Assembly (NCBI GenBank): GCA_031267155.1
Contig: JAIRZR010000131.1
Span: 1-5,907 of the forward strand
Reading direction: 5' to 3'
Source: Prevotellaceae bacterium
GTDB lineage: Bacteria > Bacteroidota > Bacteroidia > Bacteroidales > UBA932
DNA length: 5,907 bases
The notes below the pieces were generated by a model. It did not search any database. It was not told the DNA's origin and saw only the letters and a program-made list of their open reading frames with translations. Below, piece after piece: positions 5,437 through 5,907 of the stretch. Every line of letters begins with the position of its first letter. The stretch's first letter is position 1. Made by a program: the position numbers and the translations under genes.

Positions 5437-5444
5437 TACCTTTG
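5437..5444 (+). promoter_or_regulatory. Candidate Bacteroidota -7 box TACCTTTG
   Basis: TACCTTTG matches TAnnTTTG exactly, in a very AT-rich stretch 57 nt before the ATG at 5502. The -33 element is less good: TTTG at 5418-5421 leaves only 15 nt of spacer, and TTTA at 5411-5414 leaves 22. It would transcribe rightward into the heptad-repeat ORF. Confidence 0.4.
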
Positions 5445-5501
5445 TGAAAATTTTTGAAAAATACGAGTAAAATTTTAGCGAATAAAAATAAAGAAAAATT
5501 A

Positions 5502-5907
5502 ATGGGAAGCTTTTCAGCACATAGAGTTCAAGCAGTGAAAACAGCAAACAGTTCTGATTATTTGTGTGTTTTGAAGTTTTTTTGCACGATTTTTGTACAC
5601 ACTCCAAAAATAAAAGTTACAGCGTCGATGTCGACAGATTCAATGCTCCTGTCAGCGGTTACAGCGTCGTTGTCGACAGTTACAACGCGATTGTTAAGAC
5701 TAACAAAGCCGTTGCTAAGACTGACAAAGCCATTGTTAAGACTAACAACGCCCCTGTCAGTGATGACAGCGCAAATGTTAATGATCACAAAGCCCATGTC
5801 AGCGGTGACAGCGCAAATGTTAACGATTTCAATGCTCCTGTCATCAGTTACAAGGCTGTTGTGTGCACTCACAATGCCATTGTTAAGACTAACGGCGGCT
5901 TTGTTAA
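5502..5907 (+). CDS. Hypothetical heptad-repeat protein, 3' end outside window
   Basis: I do not recognise this gene. The frame is open from ATG 5502 to the right edge, 135 codons without a stop; the nearest upstream in-frame stop is at 5445-5447. Residues 1-38 are non-repetitive and include a cysteine-bearing hydrophobic stretch (LCVLKFFCTIFV, about residues 21-32). From residue 39 on there are 14 seven-residue units. Position 1 is V/L/I/M (13 of 14), position 2 is T or S (14 of 14, mostly T), position 5 is L or M (14 of 14), position 6 is mostly S or L, and positions 3, 4 and 7 vary (K, A, M, T; P, Q, L; R, A, T). Examples are VTASLST, LTKPLLR and VTAQMLT. The 1/5 hydrophobic spacing is coiled-coil-like, but frequent Pro at position 4 argues against a simple helix. 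The start lacks a Shine-Dalgarno, as usual here. The opposite strand is also open, so coding is uncertain. Confidence 0.42.
   Translation, partial: MGSFSAHRVQAVKTANSSDYLCVLKFFCTIFVHTPKIKVTASMSTDSMLLSAVTASLSTVTTRLLRLTKPLLRLTKPLLRLTTPLSVMTAQMLMITKPMSAVTAQMLTISMLLSSVTRLLCALTMPLLRLTAALL
5616..5907. repeat. 21-bp tandem array, 14 units, continues past the window
   Basis: From 5616 the sequence divides without any slippage into 21-bp units: 13 complete and one of 19 bp at the edge. Within each unit bases 5 (C), 9 (G), 14 (T) and 15 (G) are invariant. Base 6 is A in 13 of 14 and base 16 is T in 13 of 14, while bases 3 and 12 take all four nucleotides. Most units carry ACA-N7-TGT, a dyad, so the array resembles itself on both strands. 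Examples are CTGACAAAGCCATTGTTAAG and GTGACAGCGCAAATGTTAAC. There are no spacers between units, so it is not a CRISPR array. Confidence 0.92.

Larger units (their letters stand above)
3886..5501. other. Gene-poor repeat mosaic, about 1.6 kb
   Basis: Between the ATPase promoter and the right-hand ORF I see no credible gene. Short open frames exist on both strands, but they cross several unrelated repeats, share no family resemblance, and repeat the same peptide (for example NSERVTSLAQWQR) wherever the 81-nt repeat recurs. The stretch is a patchwork of short hairpin-bearing repeats listed separately. Sub-stretches with nothing recognisable are about 3886-3980, 4259-4362, 4513-4600, 4826-4927 and 5290-5410. 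The last is followed by a very AT-rich leader. Confidence 0.8.

Noticed and set aside
5616..5907. CRISPR array
   Set aside because: Units are contiguous 21-mers with distributed variation. There are no constant repeats alternating with unique spacers, and no cas gene.

Overview
The window looks like chromosomal DNA of a member of the Bacteroidota, probably Bacteroidales. Three things point there: a V-type ATPase gene set with a DUF2764 gene between subunits E and A, starts with no Shine-Dalgarno sequence, and promoter-like boxes of the Bacteroides type (TAnnTTTG) before the two likely transcription units. The only conserved housekeeping genes are the three ATPase genes. The rest is transposase debris, interspersed short repeats and an unusual tandem-repeat ORF.

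Layout. Positions 1-195 (minus) hold a fragment of an IS630-type transposase that runs off the left edge. At about 196-487 (plus) it abuts the C-terminal remnant of an ISKra4-like transposase, which is truncated at its 5' end and frameshifted. A terminal-repeat-like sequence follows at 486-517. Positions 642-3829 (minus) are a compact operon in the order atpE, DUF2764, atpA (transcribed right to left), with a good promoter candidate just upstream. Subunit B normally follows A in such operons, but the transposase debris occupies its place here.

Positions 3886-5501 (about 1.6 kb) have no convincing gene. They hold a mosaic of short hairpin-bearing repeats: an 81-nt element in three copies plus a remnant, a ~50-nt inverted pair related to the insertion-sequence end near 500, two 29-30-nt hairpin repeats with compensatory stem changes, a 28-nt perfect inverted repeat, and several GCCC/GGGC-type hairpins.

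From 5502 to the right edge a plus-strand ORF of at least 135 codons starts behind a TACCTTTG box. Its last 97 codons are a strictly 21-bp (7-residue) tandem array of 14 degenerate units. The array is quasi-palindromic (ACA-N7-TGT in most units), so the opposite strand is open too. It is the least explained part of the window.

How the parts work together: E (peripheral stalk), the DUF2764 protein (role inferred only from position) and A (catalytic subunit) would contribute to a rotary V/A-type ATPase. The B, D, I and K partners must be encoded outside this window. Nothing links the repeat mosaic or the heptad ORF to the ATPase functionally. All family assignments come from motif recognition by eye, not from searches.
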